DNA of 64,000 nucleotides, taken from positions 36,455 to 100,454 of the forward strand of contig JBDKVB010000143.1 in assembly GCA_039679385.1 (NCBI GenBank), read 5' to 3'. Both the position numbers and the translations under genes were made by a program. Under the pieces are notes generated by a model. That model had not been told where the DNA came from and ran no database searches. It was given only the letters and a program-made list of their open reading frames with translations. Source of the DNA: Armatimonadia bacterium. Lineage in GTDB: Bacteria > Armatimonadota > Zipacnadia > Zipacnadales > JABUFB01. Below are positions 17,747 to 26,231 of the stretch, piece after piece (within the stretch, counting starts at the first letter, position 1; each line of letters begins with the position of its first letter).

Positions 17747-17829
17747 CGCACGACCTCCCGTTGTCGGGCAGCCTCTGAGCCGCCCCTTGTCACGGCTGGG
17801 GTACCTGCAGACACGACCTTGTGGCAGCC

Positions 17830-20800
17830 CTAACCCTTCAGCTTCCGCGCGATGTAGTTCGTCAGTCCGTCGAGTGCTGAGTAGACCACCGGCACCACGA
17901 ACAGGGTCAGGAGGGTGGAGGTAGCAAGGCCGCCAATGACGGCGGTCGCCATCGGAGCCTGAACCTCCGAGCCCTTGCCAAGGCCGAGCGCGATCGGCAG
18001 CATACCCAGGATGGCAGCCGAAGCGGTCATGAGAATTGGCCGCAGACGGGTCGGGCCGGCACGGAGCAGGGCCTCATCGCGGCCCATTCCCTGAGAACGC
18101 AGGTGGTTTGTGTAGTCCACCAGCAGAATCCCGTTCTTGACGACAATGCCAACGAGCATCAGCGTCCCGATGAAGGCGGTGATCCCAAAGGAACGGCCTG
18201 TGAGGAACAGGCCGAGAGCGACGCCGGTGGCGGCCAGCGGCACGGTGAGTAGAATCGTGAAGGGGTGCAGGAAGGCCTCGAACTGCGAGGCCAGCAGCAT
18301 GTAGATCAGGCCGATGGCCAGGATGACGGCCAGCGCCATGCCCGCGAACTCCTCACCACGACGCTTCTGGCTGGTCCCCCAGTCCCAGTAGTAGCCGGTT
18401 GGCAAGGTCACGCGGGAAAGGGCCTTCTTGATGTCCGTCTGCACCTCACCGGGTGACCGCCCCTGGGGAGAGCCTGTGACGGCAATGTAGCGCTGCCGGT
18501 TCAGGCGGGTGATCTGGCTGGGACCGGTTCCGTAGTTGGCGTGCGCAACCTGGTTAAGGGTGATGGCGCCCTGGGTGTTGTTCCCCGAGGAGGGGCTGAC
18601 GACAAGGTGCAGCATATCCTCCACGGTCTTGCGCTTGCCCTCGGGCACCTGGACGATGATGGGATACTGGAAGCCGCTCTCCTGGTAGTAGCTGGCGATG
18701 CTGCCGTTCGTGGCGGTGTTGATGGTGTTCGCGACGTCGGAGAAGCTCAGGCCGAGCGAACTGGCCTTGTCGCGGTTCACCTGCCACTGGATCTCGGGCA
18801 TGGCCTCCTGCCAGTTGACATCGAGGTTCTCCAGGCCGGGAATGTCTCGCAGGGCGGCCATGACTTCCTTGGCGGTGCTGGAGAGGGTAGCGAGGTCTTG
18901 GCCGAAGATGTCGATCTCAACGTTCTGCCCCCCACCAGTCATGAGGGAGGAGACCAGGTCGTTCTGCTCCAGACGGGCCGAGACTCCGGGAAGCGCACTG
19001 AGCTGCTTGCGCAGCGAGCGCATTACCTCCTGGGTCGTGGCTTTGGCATCGGGCTTGAGTTTGGCGGTTACCGAGCCCTGGAAGGGAACGCTCTGGCCTA
19101 CAGACCCGGCGCTGCGCATGTTGGCCCCGGCAGCGGCGAGAACAGTGTCTATGTTGGGGTTGGCGCGGACAATGTCCTCGACCTGCAAGACCACCTCATT
19201 GGTCTTCTCGAGGGCGGTGCCCACGGGCATCTTGATGCTCACGCTGAAGTCGCCGCTGTCGGTGGCGGGCATGAGCTCGGTACCAACCTGGGCCATGATC
19301 GGGAGGCTTCCGATCGTGATCACCACGGCGGCGATGAGGACCGTAAGGCGGTGATGGATGGCCCACTGCAGGCCGTTGCGGTAGGACTGATCGAGGGCGT
19401 CAAACCACTTCCCGGCTTGCCGGAAGGCGAGCTGCAGCAGGCCGCGGTGCCTGACCTCGCCGTTGATGCTCTCTGCGTGCGCCTCGCCGGAGATGAGACG
19501 AGTGGCCAGCATCGGAACGGCGGTCAGAGCCACTACCAGCGAGATCGCCAGTGAGAAGACGACCACGAGAGCGAACTGCGTGTACATCTGCGCCGCCTGA
19601 CCCTTGATGAAGACCAGGGGCAGGAACACGACCATGACCGTCCAGGTCGACGCAAAGACGGCGCCCATGATCTCCGTGGTCGCATCCACCGCTGCGGTCC
19701 AGACGTCCTTACGGTCGCGCTCGATATGCCGGAAGATGTTCTCCAAGACAACGACCGCATCGTCTACGATCAGACCGGTTGCAAGAGCGAGACCGCCCAG
19801 CGACATCGTGTTGAGCGTGAAGCCGCAGAGGTAGACCAGGGAGAAGGTGGAGATGATTGCGGTAGGGATGGAGATCGCAACGACCAGGGTGCTGCGGAGG
19901 TTGCGCAGGAAGAAGAGCAGGATCAGGATCGCGAGCGTGCCGCCGAGGAAGGCGCTGATCTTCACATCGTTGATGGACTGCTCGATGTAGGAAGCCTGGT
20001 CGTAGGCGACACTGAAGGAGAGGTTCGGGTAGAGCTCCCGGACCTTCTCAATCTTCTCCTTAACCTCGTAGCCCGTGCTGATGGTGTTGGCTTCGCTCTG
20101 CTTGGCGATGGACAGACTGGCCGAGGGCTCGCCGTTGAAGCGGGTATAGACGCGGGTCTCGTCGTGGCTGTCGCGGACGTCGGCGACCTCACCCAGGGTT
20201 ACGAGTCGCCCGTTGAGACTGGTGATGGGTAGCTTAGCCAGCTTCTCGGGACTGGGAAGCCATCCGAGACTGCGGATGACGTACTCTGTGTTGCCTTGCT
20301 TGCCGATGCCCGCCGGGAGGTTGAGGTTCTCCTGCGAGATGCGCTTGATGACCTGGCTGAGAGTGACGCTGTGGGCGGCGAGACGCACCGGATCGGCGTC
20401 GATGATGATGGCGCGCTCTTGCCCACCCGAGACGGTGGCGGAGGCAACACCGTTCGCCGCCTCGACCATCGGCACGACCTGGTTCTCGAGGATCGTGCGC
20501 AGCTTGACGGGATCGCTCTCACCGGTGACACCGTAGACCAGGATCGCCATCTGGTTCGGGTCGAACTTGCGGATGATGGGGGTCTTGAGAGTCGCGTCGT
20601 TGGGGAACCGCTGCTTGGCGCGCTCGACAAGCTGCAGGACGTCGACCGCGGCCTGGCCCATGTCGGTGCCCCACTGGAACTGGACCCGCACGGAGGAGCT
20701 ACCCTCTGTGGTGCTGGAGTTGACCTGGTAGATGTTGGGGGCTGCGGAGACAGCCTCCTCCACCGGCCGTGTGATCTGGGTCTCGATCTCCTGCGGTGCG

Positions 20801-20961
20801 ACGTTGGGCCAGCTCGTCTGCACGGAGATGGTGGGCAGTGAGACCTTGGGCAGCAGGTCAACAGGCAGGCGCGTGAGACAGACGGCTCCCAGCAGTACGG
20901 GAGCCAGGACCAACATGGTCATGGCCACAGGTCGGCTTACGGCTATGCGCGCGATGTTCAT
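17830..20961 (-). CDS. RND-family efflux pump permease (HAE1/AcrB type)
   Basis: This 1043-residue inner-membrane proton-driven transporter has full family length. The first transmembrane helix is followed by the large periplasmic porter loop. GLALATGLIVDDAVVVLEN (near residue 400) carries the paired aspartates of the proton relay in TM4. A second loop and a C-terminal helix cluster (GTLMLVGIVVKNGILLVDY) follow. Its ATG overlaps the adaptor stop by four bases (ATGA), so translation is coupled. No outer-membrane channel lies beside it; the TolC-like gene at 50.7-52.1 kb belongs to another system but could be shared. The substrate could be drugs, lipids or dyes. The sequence looks complete and intact. 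Confidence 0.95.
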   Translation of the reverse strand: MNIARIAVSRPVAMTMLVLAPVLLGAVCLTRLPVDLLPKVSLPTISVQTSWPNVAPQEIETQITRPVEEAVSAAPNIYQVNSSTTEGSSSVRVQFQWGTDMGQAAVDVLQLVERAKQRFPNDATLKTPIIRKFDPNQMAILVYGVTGESDPVKLRTILENQVVPMVEAANGVASATVSGGQERAIIIDADPVRLAAHSVTLSQVIKRISQENLNLPAGIGKQGNTEYVIRSLGWLPSPEKLAKLPITSLNGRLVTLGEVADVRDSHDETRVYTRFNGEPSASLSIAKQSEANTISTGYEVKEKIEKVRELYPNLSFSVAYDQASYIEQSINDVKISAFLGGTLAILILLFFLRNLRSTLVVAISIPTAIISTFSLVYLCGFTLNTMSLGGLALATGLIVDDAVVVLENIFRHIERDRKDVWTAAVDATTEIMGAVFASTWTVMVVFLPLVFIKGQAAQMYTQFALVVVFSLAISLVVALTAVPMLATRLISGEAHAESINGEVRHRGLLQLAFRQAGKWFDALDQSYRNGLQWAIHHRLTVLIAAVVITIGSLPIMAQVGTELMPATDSGDFSVSIKMPVGTALEKTNEVVLQVEDIVRANPNIDTVLAAAGANMRSAGSVGQSVPFQGSVTAKLKPDAKATTQEVMRSLRKQLSALPGVSARLEQNDLVSSLMTGGGQNVEIDIFGQDLATLSSTAKEVMAALRDIPGLENLDVNWQEAMPEIQWQVNRDKASSLGLSFSDVANTINTATNGSIASYYQESGFQYPIIVQVPEGKRKTVEDMLHLVVSPSSGNNTQGAITLNQVAHANYGTGPSQITRLNRQRYIAVTGSPQGRSPGEVQTDIKKALSRVTLPTGYYWDWGTSQKRRGEEFAGMALAVILAIGLIYMLLASQFEAFLHPFTILLTVPLAATGVALGLFLTGRSFGITAFIGTLMLVGIVVKNGILLVDYTNHLRSQGMGRDEALLRAGPTRLRPILMTASAAILGMLPIALGLGKGSEVQAPMATAVIGGLATSTLLTLFVVPVVYSALDGLTNYIARKLKG

Positions 20962-22631
20962 GAGGGCGGGCGAGCTTCCTTCGATGGCGTGGCCGGCGCT
21001 TCAGCGCCAGGTGCCGTTTGTCTGTCGCCGCGACCTCCGGCCCCTCTCGGAGAGGTGCCGGGGAGAACGGGCTTGACCGTCTTGCCGTCCTTGAGCGGCA
21101 CGGAGGTGACGGTTACCACCTGCTGGCCGAGATCCAGGCCGGAAGAGACCGAGATGTACTTAGCGTCGGACAGCCCCACACTCACGGGCTGCTTGCGTAC
21201 CTTGCCGTCGGGGTCGACGACCGTGACATAGGCTCCCGAAGGACCGCGCTGCACGGCCTCGCGTGGAACAGCGATCTGCTGCTCGGCGCGCTGCGTCACG
21301 ATCGTGACGTGGGCGAACATGCCGGGGCGGAAGGCACCGGCGGCGTTATCGAGGGCTGCGCGAACAGTGAACTGTCGCGCCTCGGGGTCGGCAGAGGGGT
21401 TGATCTGGACCACAGCGGCCGGGAAGATCTGGCCTGGGAAGGCGTCGAAGGTCACGTCGAGGTTGTCGCCCAGGCGGATGGCTGAGCTGACGTCCTCGGG
21501 GACGGATACGCTCACCCAGATCTGCTTGAAGGACTCGATGGTGAGGATCTCCTGGCCGGAGGAGGCCATTGCTCCGGGGTCTTGGTGGCGGCCGGTGATC
21601 ACGCCATCCATGGGGCAAGTGAGGACGGTGTCGGCACGTTGCGCCTCAGCACTGCGCACGGCGGCCTGGGCAGCGGCAACGGAGGCTTTCAGTGCGGCGA
21701 CGCCCTGCCGATAGGCGGGGCTCTGGGCGGTGTTGGCACGGGCGTATTCCAGGGAGGCCTTTGCCTGCGCCAGCTTCTGCCGAGCGGCCTCGACGTCGGC
21801 CGTTCCCTTGGTGCGCGTGATCTCGACCTGGTGCTCGTTGGACTTGAGCTGGCCCTGGGCGGAGTCTCGGGCGCCCTCAGCAGCCCGGAGCTTGCTGCGG
21901 GCAGACTCTACCTCGGCCTCCTGGACGCCCACAGCGGTCCTCGCATTGTCCACCTCCTGGCCGGAGACGTACCCCTTCGACAGGAGGTTGGAGAGCCGGT
22001 TGTAATGCGCTCTGGCGTTTGCGAGGGTTGCCTGGGCGCTGTCGATCGAAGAGGAGGCGGTGTTGATGGCCGCGACGGCGGCGTCGACCTTGCCCTGGGT
22101 GTCCTGCACATCGGACTGAGCGGCAGCGACCTGGTACTGCAGGCTGTGCCGAGCCTGGTCATAGTCCGCAGCGGCACTGGCGACGGCAGCCTCCTGCTGG
22201 CGTACCTGCGTCTTCACTCCGACGTCGGTGGGTCCCTGGGCAATCAGCGCCTGGGCGAGCTTCGACTGGGCCTCGGCGACGTTGGCGCTCTGCTTGCGGA
22301 CCTCGGCCTCGACCTGTGAGTCGTCGATGCGGACCAGCACCTGGCCCTGGCTGACGCGGTCGCCCTCATGCGCGGTCAGAAAGAGGATGCGCCCGCTGAC
22401 CTTGGGTGTGATGTCCACCTTGCGCGGGGCCTCGAGCGTTCCGGTGGCCTCGAAGGTGGTCTGAAGGTCGCGCAGTTCGGCGCGAGCGACGGCGACTTGG
22501 GGCACCGTCGAGGCACGAGCGGCCCGCTGCTGGGCCAAGGCTGCCTCTGCAGCCCGCTTCTCTCCCATTCTCCACCAGATCAAGCCGCCGAGGATCAGTA
22601 CAGGGATGAGGATGGTAAGGATACGTTTCAC
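20958..22631 (-). CDS. RND periplasmic adaptor (membrane fusion protein)
   Basis: This 557-residue HlyD/AcrA-type protein bridges the pump to an outer-membrane channel. The GTG at 22631 is preferred, with AAAGGGA upstream, followed by an uncleaved or signal-type membrane segment (ILTILIPVLILGGLIWW). A lipoyl half-motif, a long coiled-coil hairpin (about residues 100-320), the second lipoyl half (DGVITGRHQDPGAM) and beta-barrel domains follow in standard order. The coiled coil is longer than AcrA's, so the protein exceeds the usual 370-400 residues. The tail after residue 525 is rich in Pro, Gly and Arg. It overlaps the pump gene by four bases. Confidence 0.93.
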   Translation of the reverse strand: MKRILTILIPVLILGGLIWWRMGEKRAAEAALAQQRAARASTVPQVAVARAELRDLQTTFEATGTLEAPRKVDITPKVSGRILFLTAHEGDRVSQGQVLVRIDDSQVEAEVRKQSANVAEAQSKLAQALIAQGPTDVGVKTQVRQQEAAVASAAADYDQARHSLQYQVAAAQSDVQDTQGKVDAAVAAINTASSSIDSAQATLANARAHYNRLSNLLSKGYVSGQEVDNARTAVGVQEAEVESARSKLRAAEGARDSAQGQLKSNEHQVEITRTKGTADVEAARQKLAQAKASLEYARANTAQSPAYRQGVAALKASVAAAQAAVRSAEAQRADTVLTCPMDGVITGRHQDPGAMASSGQEILTIESFKQIWVSVSVPEDVSSAIRLGDNLDVTFDAFPGQIFPAAVVQINPSADPEARQFTVRAALDNAAGAFRPGMFAHVTIVTQRAEQQIAVPREAVQRGPSGAYVTVVDPDGKVRKQPVSVGLSDAKYISVSSGLDLGQQVVTVTSVPLKDGKTVKPVLPGTSPRGAGGRGDRQTAPGAEAPATPSKEARPPS

Positions 22632-22684
22632 GGGGATCCCTTTGTGACGACATCCGTGCAAGCGTTCCGCCCCTTGCGAGGCGG

Positions 22685-23707
22685 CTAAGAGTCGCGTCTG
22701 AGAAAGCGACGCGCGAAATCCAGAACCGAGCGAGTGAAGGTGAACTCGCCGGTCTCAGGCACAGTTCTCGGCGGCGCCGGAATCCAGCTTTCGATCACGT
22801 ACTGGTCCGGAGCGCCGCCGACCATGGCGTAGTCATAGCCCTGGCGCATGACCGAGATATACCAGGTCGCCTCATCCGCGATCCCGAGTCGATTGAGCGC
22901 CGGGTAGTCTGCAGCCCAGTAGAGGAGGCTGAAGGGCAACTGATGGCTGCGGCAGTACTGCTCCAGGCTCCGGATCTCGACCCAGGAGCCATGGCCGCGG
23001 ACGAAGTGGACCCAGTCGACGTCCAGGCGGAAGAAGTCTAGGCCATGCACGCCCATATCGGCCAGACGTGCCTGAAGAGCCTCCAGCCACCGAATCTGGT
23101 CAGCCACAGGGATGGACGGGCAGGGCTCGATGTCACCGATCAAGGTTTGCGGGTAGCGCCTGCGCACCAGCGAGATGAAGGTGGCGGTCTCCTGTACCGC
23201 GTACTCCTCGGGCTTCTTGAGAGAATTGAGCGCGCAACACAGGGGCTCATCAAGGGCGAGGGTGTGAATCGTGGCACCGAGGCCCTGGAAACGATCCCAC
23301 ATCGGGACTTGCGCGTTGAAGGCTTTCTCGCCGGTCGGGCCCCACTCCTTGACGGCGCCGACCTCCAACTCGAGCTTCAGACCCCATTCCCGCAGACGCC
23401 CGAACATTGAGCGGAGTTCATCATCTCTGAACTCGCGGTTGAGAACGTGGTCCGCGAAGCCGATGGAGTCAAGAATCTGGCGGGTCTTGCTCCAGGCCTC
23501 GGGCTGATCGAACAGCTCGCGGAAGCCTCGGGCATGGTCCTGTGAAGGAGGATACATGGCGAGGCTCGGCCTCGCCACAGTCGCAGAGGTGGCAGGCTGT
23601 CCGATGGCGGCCAGAGTCGGAAGCAGCGTAACGAGCAACAGACTACCCACCTTGAAGTGGATGCGGTTGCGACTGGACACCGCAGGTAGCCTCCACACAG
23701 CCGGCAT
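22685..23707 (-). CDS. Secreted TIM-barrel-like protein of unknown function
   Basis: This protein of about 340 residues has a signal peptide (HFKVGSLLLVTLLPTLAAIG). The ATG at 23707 is given, but the in-frame GTG at 23680 has a better placed GAGG and would make a more normal signal peptide. The mature part reads like an (alpha/beta) barrel: IGFADHV, LKLELEVGAVKEWG, HTLALDEPL, LIGDIEPCPS, DFFRLDVDWVHF and FSLLYWAADY are successive strand-like segments with acidic ends, as in glycosidases. No family is recognised. It sits between a membrane glycosyltransferase 23 bases upstream and the RND adaptor 53 bases downstream, so it may act on envelope or extracellular glycans. Confidence 0.7.
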   Translation of the reverse strand: MPAVWRLPAVSSRNRIHFKVGSLLLVTLLPTLAAIGQPATSATVARPSLAMYPPSQDHARGFRELFDQPEAWSKTRQILDSIGFADHVLNREFRDDELRSMFGRLREWGLKLELEVGAVKEWGPTGEKAFNAQVPMWDRFQGLGATIHTLALDEPLCCALNSLKKPEEYAVQETATFISLVRRRYPQTLIGDIEPCPSIPVADQIRWLEALQARLADMGVHGLDFFRLDVDWVHFVRGHGSWVEIRSLEQYCRSHQLPFSLLYWAADYPALNRLGIADEATWYISVMRQGYDYAMVGGAPDQYVIESWIPAPPRTVPETGEFTFTRSVLDFARRFLRRDS

Positions 23708-23730
23708 GGCGACAGACGGACACAACTGGC

Positions 23731-25506
23731 CTATTCCCCGGCGCGTTGCTTTCGTCCTTCGCCCGGATTCGGTGGGTCTTGCGTAGGGTTGGCGGGAGGG
23801 ATCACCTGCAGCAGTCGCCATTCACCCACTCGCGCCACCTCTTTGGTGGCAACCGGCAGCGGCCGGAGCTTCTCGTGCAGGATCTTGAACTCCTCCTCAT
23901 CTATCTCCAGGAAGGAGCCCCAACTGCCGGCTCGCATCCTGTCGAGCAGGCTGTCACCGGCCGGCGGTTGCCTGGGTATCCGACGCCGGTAGACCGGCCC
24001 GGCCAGCACGTAGTCCACGGGTGCGCGTCGGATCAGTGAGGTCAGCTCGGGCGCTCCGACGGAAATCCCCGCGTAGCGCTCATTGTCGACCCAGTAGACG
24101 GTGGAGGCAGTCGTCAGATACACCGAGGCACCGACAAGATCGCCAGAAGTGCGCACACCATCCCGGGCCATCAGGAGTATCCGCCGCCCACGAACCAGTT
24201 CCTGCATCCGTGTGTCCTTCCCGAGCACTGCAAGGTCCGCTATCCGCTCTTCTGGTGTGGGGAGCAGCAGATTGGCGGTTCCCTGGAGTGCGCCGTCGAG
24301 GAGTATGCACAGCCCCAGCAAGGCAACGGGGGGACGCAAGGCGGGTAGACGCGCTGCAGCGGCAACCAGCGCGGCGATCGTCATCACGCACGCCTCCATC
24401 ATCATCCGCCCGCCCGGGTGGTTGATCCACTTGGCAGACCGATAGAAGGCCAGGCCGAGAACCGCTGCCAGCGTGCAGCCGACTGCCAGGACAAGCAGCC
24501 ACCGCAGCCCGGTAGTCTCCGGATCGCGTCGCAGGCGCCGGTACATCACCACCGTGACGATGACCGAGACGGCAAGGATCACCATGCCCTGGAAGGCGAT
24601 GAGGCCCTGGAGTCCGCGTATAGCGGAGCCCGCGCTCGGGTTCCAGCAGAAGTTGCTGAGGTAACACCGGAGGGAGATGAGAAGCTGCTTGCCGAAGTCG
24701 CCGCGGCCGGTCCCGTAGAAGCCGCCACCATGCCCCGTAACGGCCAGGCAGCGTGCCGTCCAGACTGCCCAGGAAGCCACGCCCATACCGGGAGCAAGGA
24801 GGACCGAGGGCAGCCACCTTCGCCAGCCCTGTCCTCGCAGCACCATCCAGGCAGCACCTCCTGCACACACGGCCGCCGCAACACCCCAGTGCCGCGTGAG
24901 GCACGCGAGTCCCCAGAGAGTACCGGCTCCCAGGGCCAGGCGCCATCCGCCTCTCTTGACCGCCAGCAGGTGCAGGACCGCTGCCCAGGCCGCCAGCGGA
25001 AGGTACACATGCTCCGAGAGCGCCCTCGGGACCTCAGAAAGGAAGGGCCCGGAGAGGATGCACAGTCCGCCACCCAGAAGACCGGCCGGCAGACTCCCGC
25101 TTGCGACCGTGATGAGTGCGACCAGCCCCGCCGCTGCCACCAGCATTCCAGCCAGATCGAGGTTGCCCGCTGTCGCCACCAGGTGCGCCGCGTCCATGAG
25201 TCCGCGACCCGCCGCGACGGCGATCACCAGGGAGTACAGAGGCGGCCACCAGCCGAGACGGTCCAGTTCCGGCGCCTCCGGCAAGGTGTAGGGGTTGAGC
25301 TGCACGAGGTTCAGCCCGTAGACGCCCCGGGTAGCCATGATCCGCGCCGCAGACAGGTACCCGCAAGCGTCCGGCCAGATCACCGGGGCTGCATGGCGCT
25401 GCCCGGCGGTGTAGAAGGCTGCGCAGCAGGCGAAGAAGAGCGCGGCGCCCACCAGTGGGAGTCGAGACGGCCTATCAGAGCGCTTCGGCAAACTCTCAAC
25501 TGCCAT
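23731..25506 (-). CDS. Membrane glycosyltransferase-like protein (GT39/ArnT-type)
   Basis: This 591-residue polytopic protein has about ten hydrophobic helices. It matches the layout of dolichyl/undecaprenyl-phosphate sugar transferases. The first periplasmic loop holds the acidic pair region PVIWPDACGYLSAARIM near residue 50, followed by helices, and a soluble C-terminal periplasmic domain from about residue 440. Such enzymes move a sugar from a lipid carrier to a protein or lipid on the outer face of the inner membrane. The ATG at 25506 has GGAG nine bases upstream. It is the first protein gene of the minus-strand block. The family assignment rests on topology and the DACGY loop, so the donor and acceptor are unknown. 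Confidence 0.68.
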   Translation of the reverse strand: MAVESLPKRSDRPSRLPLVGAALFFACCAAFYTAGQRHAAPVIWPDACGYLSAARIMATRGVYGLNLVQLNPYTLPEAPELDRLGWWPPLYSLVIAVAAGRGLMDAAHLVATAGNLDLAGMLVAAAGLVALITVASGSLPAGLLGGGLCILSGPFLSEVPRALSEHVYLPLAAWAAVLHLLAVKRGGWRLALGAGTLWGLACLTRHWGVAAAVCAGGAAWMVLRGQGWRRWLPSVLLAPGMGVASWAVWTARCLAVTGHGGGFYGTGRGDFGKQLLISLRCYLSNFCWNPSAGSAIRGLQGLIAFQGMVILAVSVIVTVVMYRRLRRDPETTGLRWLLVLAVGCTLAAVLGLAFYRSAKWINHPGGRMMMEACVMTIAALVAAAARLPALRPPVALLGLCILLDGALQGTANLLLPTPEERIADLAVLGKDTRMQELVRGRRILLMARDGVRTSGDLVGASVYLTTASTVYWVDNERYAGISVGAPELTSLIRRAPVDYVLAGPVYRRRIPRQPPAGDSLLDRMRAGSWGSFLEIDEEEFKILHEKLRPLPVATKEVARVGEWRLLQVIPPANPTQDPPNPGEGRKQRAGE

Positions 25507-25672
25507 CCATGATCTCCGCGTCCGGGAAACCGGGTCGCAGGCACCTGCGGGCTCACGCCGAGCAGCCTGCACTCACCGCTCAGAGGGCGTCTGGGGAGGT
25601 ACAACTGCGCAGATTCGTCGGCAGGGGGAGGCACACCTTTTCGGCGAGCACATAAGAGGCCAGGCAGAACGC

Positions 25673-25703
25673 AAAGCCCGCAATGGTGATCATCGCGGGC
25701 TTT
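25673..25703 (-). terminator. Terminator of tRNA-Ser
   Basis: On the minus strand AAAGCCCGC (25703-25695) pairs perfectly with GCGGGCTTT (25681-25673) across a 13-base loop, and a short T run lies in the 3' arm. It lies ten bases beyond the tRNA CCA end. Confidence 0.8.
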
Positions 25704-25712
25704 CATGGCAAC

Positions 25713-25798
25713 TGGCGGACGGGGAGGGATTCGAACCCCCGGAGCTTTCGCTCAACGGTTTTCAAGACCGCCGCCATCGACCTCTCGGCCACCCGTCC
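25713..25798 (-). tRNA. tRNA-Ser(UGA)
   Basis: The minus strand folds as a class II tRNA. The acceptor stem is GGACGGG/CCCGTCC with discriminator G and an encoded CCA. The D-arm contains GCCGAGAGGTCGATGGC. The anticodon loop is CTTGAAA with anticodon TGA. A long variable arm (TGAGCGAAAGCTCC) follows, and the T-arm has the TTCGAAT loop. The long variable arm and the anticodon both specify serine, decoding UCA and probably other UCN codons. It has its own promoter and terminator. Confidence 0.96.
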
Positions 25799-25809
25799 GT
25801 TAACCATGA

Positions 25810-25838
25810 AGTATACGGAGCCCCCGCGATTGCGTCAA
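25810..25838 (-). promoter_or_regulatory. Promoter of tRNA-Ser
   Basis: On the minus strand TTGACG (25838-25833) and TATACT (25815-25810) are spaced by 17 bases. The predicted start lies about five bases before the mature tRNA 5' end, so the primary transcript has a very short leader. Confidence 0.8.
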
Positions 25839-25860
25839 GAAGTGCGGCGCCCAGGGCCTT

Positions 25861-25936
25861 GGCCTCACCCCCGTCTCGCTGCCGCTCGACTCCCCCTCGC
25901 CACGCGTGGCGAGGGGGACAAAGGGGGTGAGGTGCC
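25861..25936 (-). repeat. Palindromic intergenic repeat, copy A
   Basis: A 28-base perfect palindrome (25891-25918, centred on CACGCGTG) is followed by AAAGGGGGTGAGGTGCC, the reverse complement of the GGCACCTCACCCC head seen in the other copies. A near head, GGCCTCACCCCC, also begins at 25861, so this copy has inverted ends about 76 bases apart. It lies between the tRNA promoter and the LptD-like gene. The rest of the 431-base gap (25801-26231) holds the two promoters and a long leader; nothing else was seen there. Confidence 0.8.
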
Positions 25937-26028
25937 GTGTGGCCTCCCAGCACTGTGAGTGCGTCAGTGCCAGGTGCGGCCCCGTGCCCCTCTACTTACG
26001 GCACTTCCGGGGTCGGTCCCGGAACGGT

Positions 26029-26057
26029 TTGAGCGCCTCCGAGCGTTCTGGTATACT
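26029..26057 (+). promoter_or_regulatory. Promoter of the LptD-like gene
   Basis: TTGAGC (26029-26034) and TATACT (26052-26057) are 17 bases apart, and the -10 is extended by TG (TGGTATACT). Transcription would start near 26064, leaving a leader of about 168 bases before the chosen GTG at 26232. Confidence 0.75.
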
Positions 26058-26231
26058 GGTGCTAGTTCCAAGGTATGTTCTGACTATTAGGTAGCGGTGA
26101 AGTCCGCGGGCCGTTGGGGCGCGCGCCCTTTTGTGCTGTTTGCACTCTACGATGAAGACCGGCACCGCGCAGAACCCGTCAGTGGCTTGCTCATACCCGC
26201 CAACTCCGGGGAAGTACTCTTGAGGAGCTGC

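Noticed and set aside
23180..24000. Possible pseudogene or frameshift between the membrane glycosyltransferase and the secreted barrel gene
   Set aside because: Both frames are intact, separated by 23 bases, with a signal peptide at the start of the second.
25861..25936. A CRISPR-like or insertion-sequence explanation for the palindromic repeats
   Set aside because: The copies are dispersed singly, have no regular spacers, and no cas or transposase gene is in the window.
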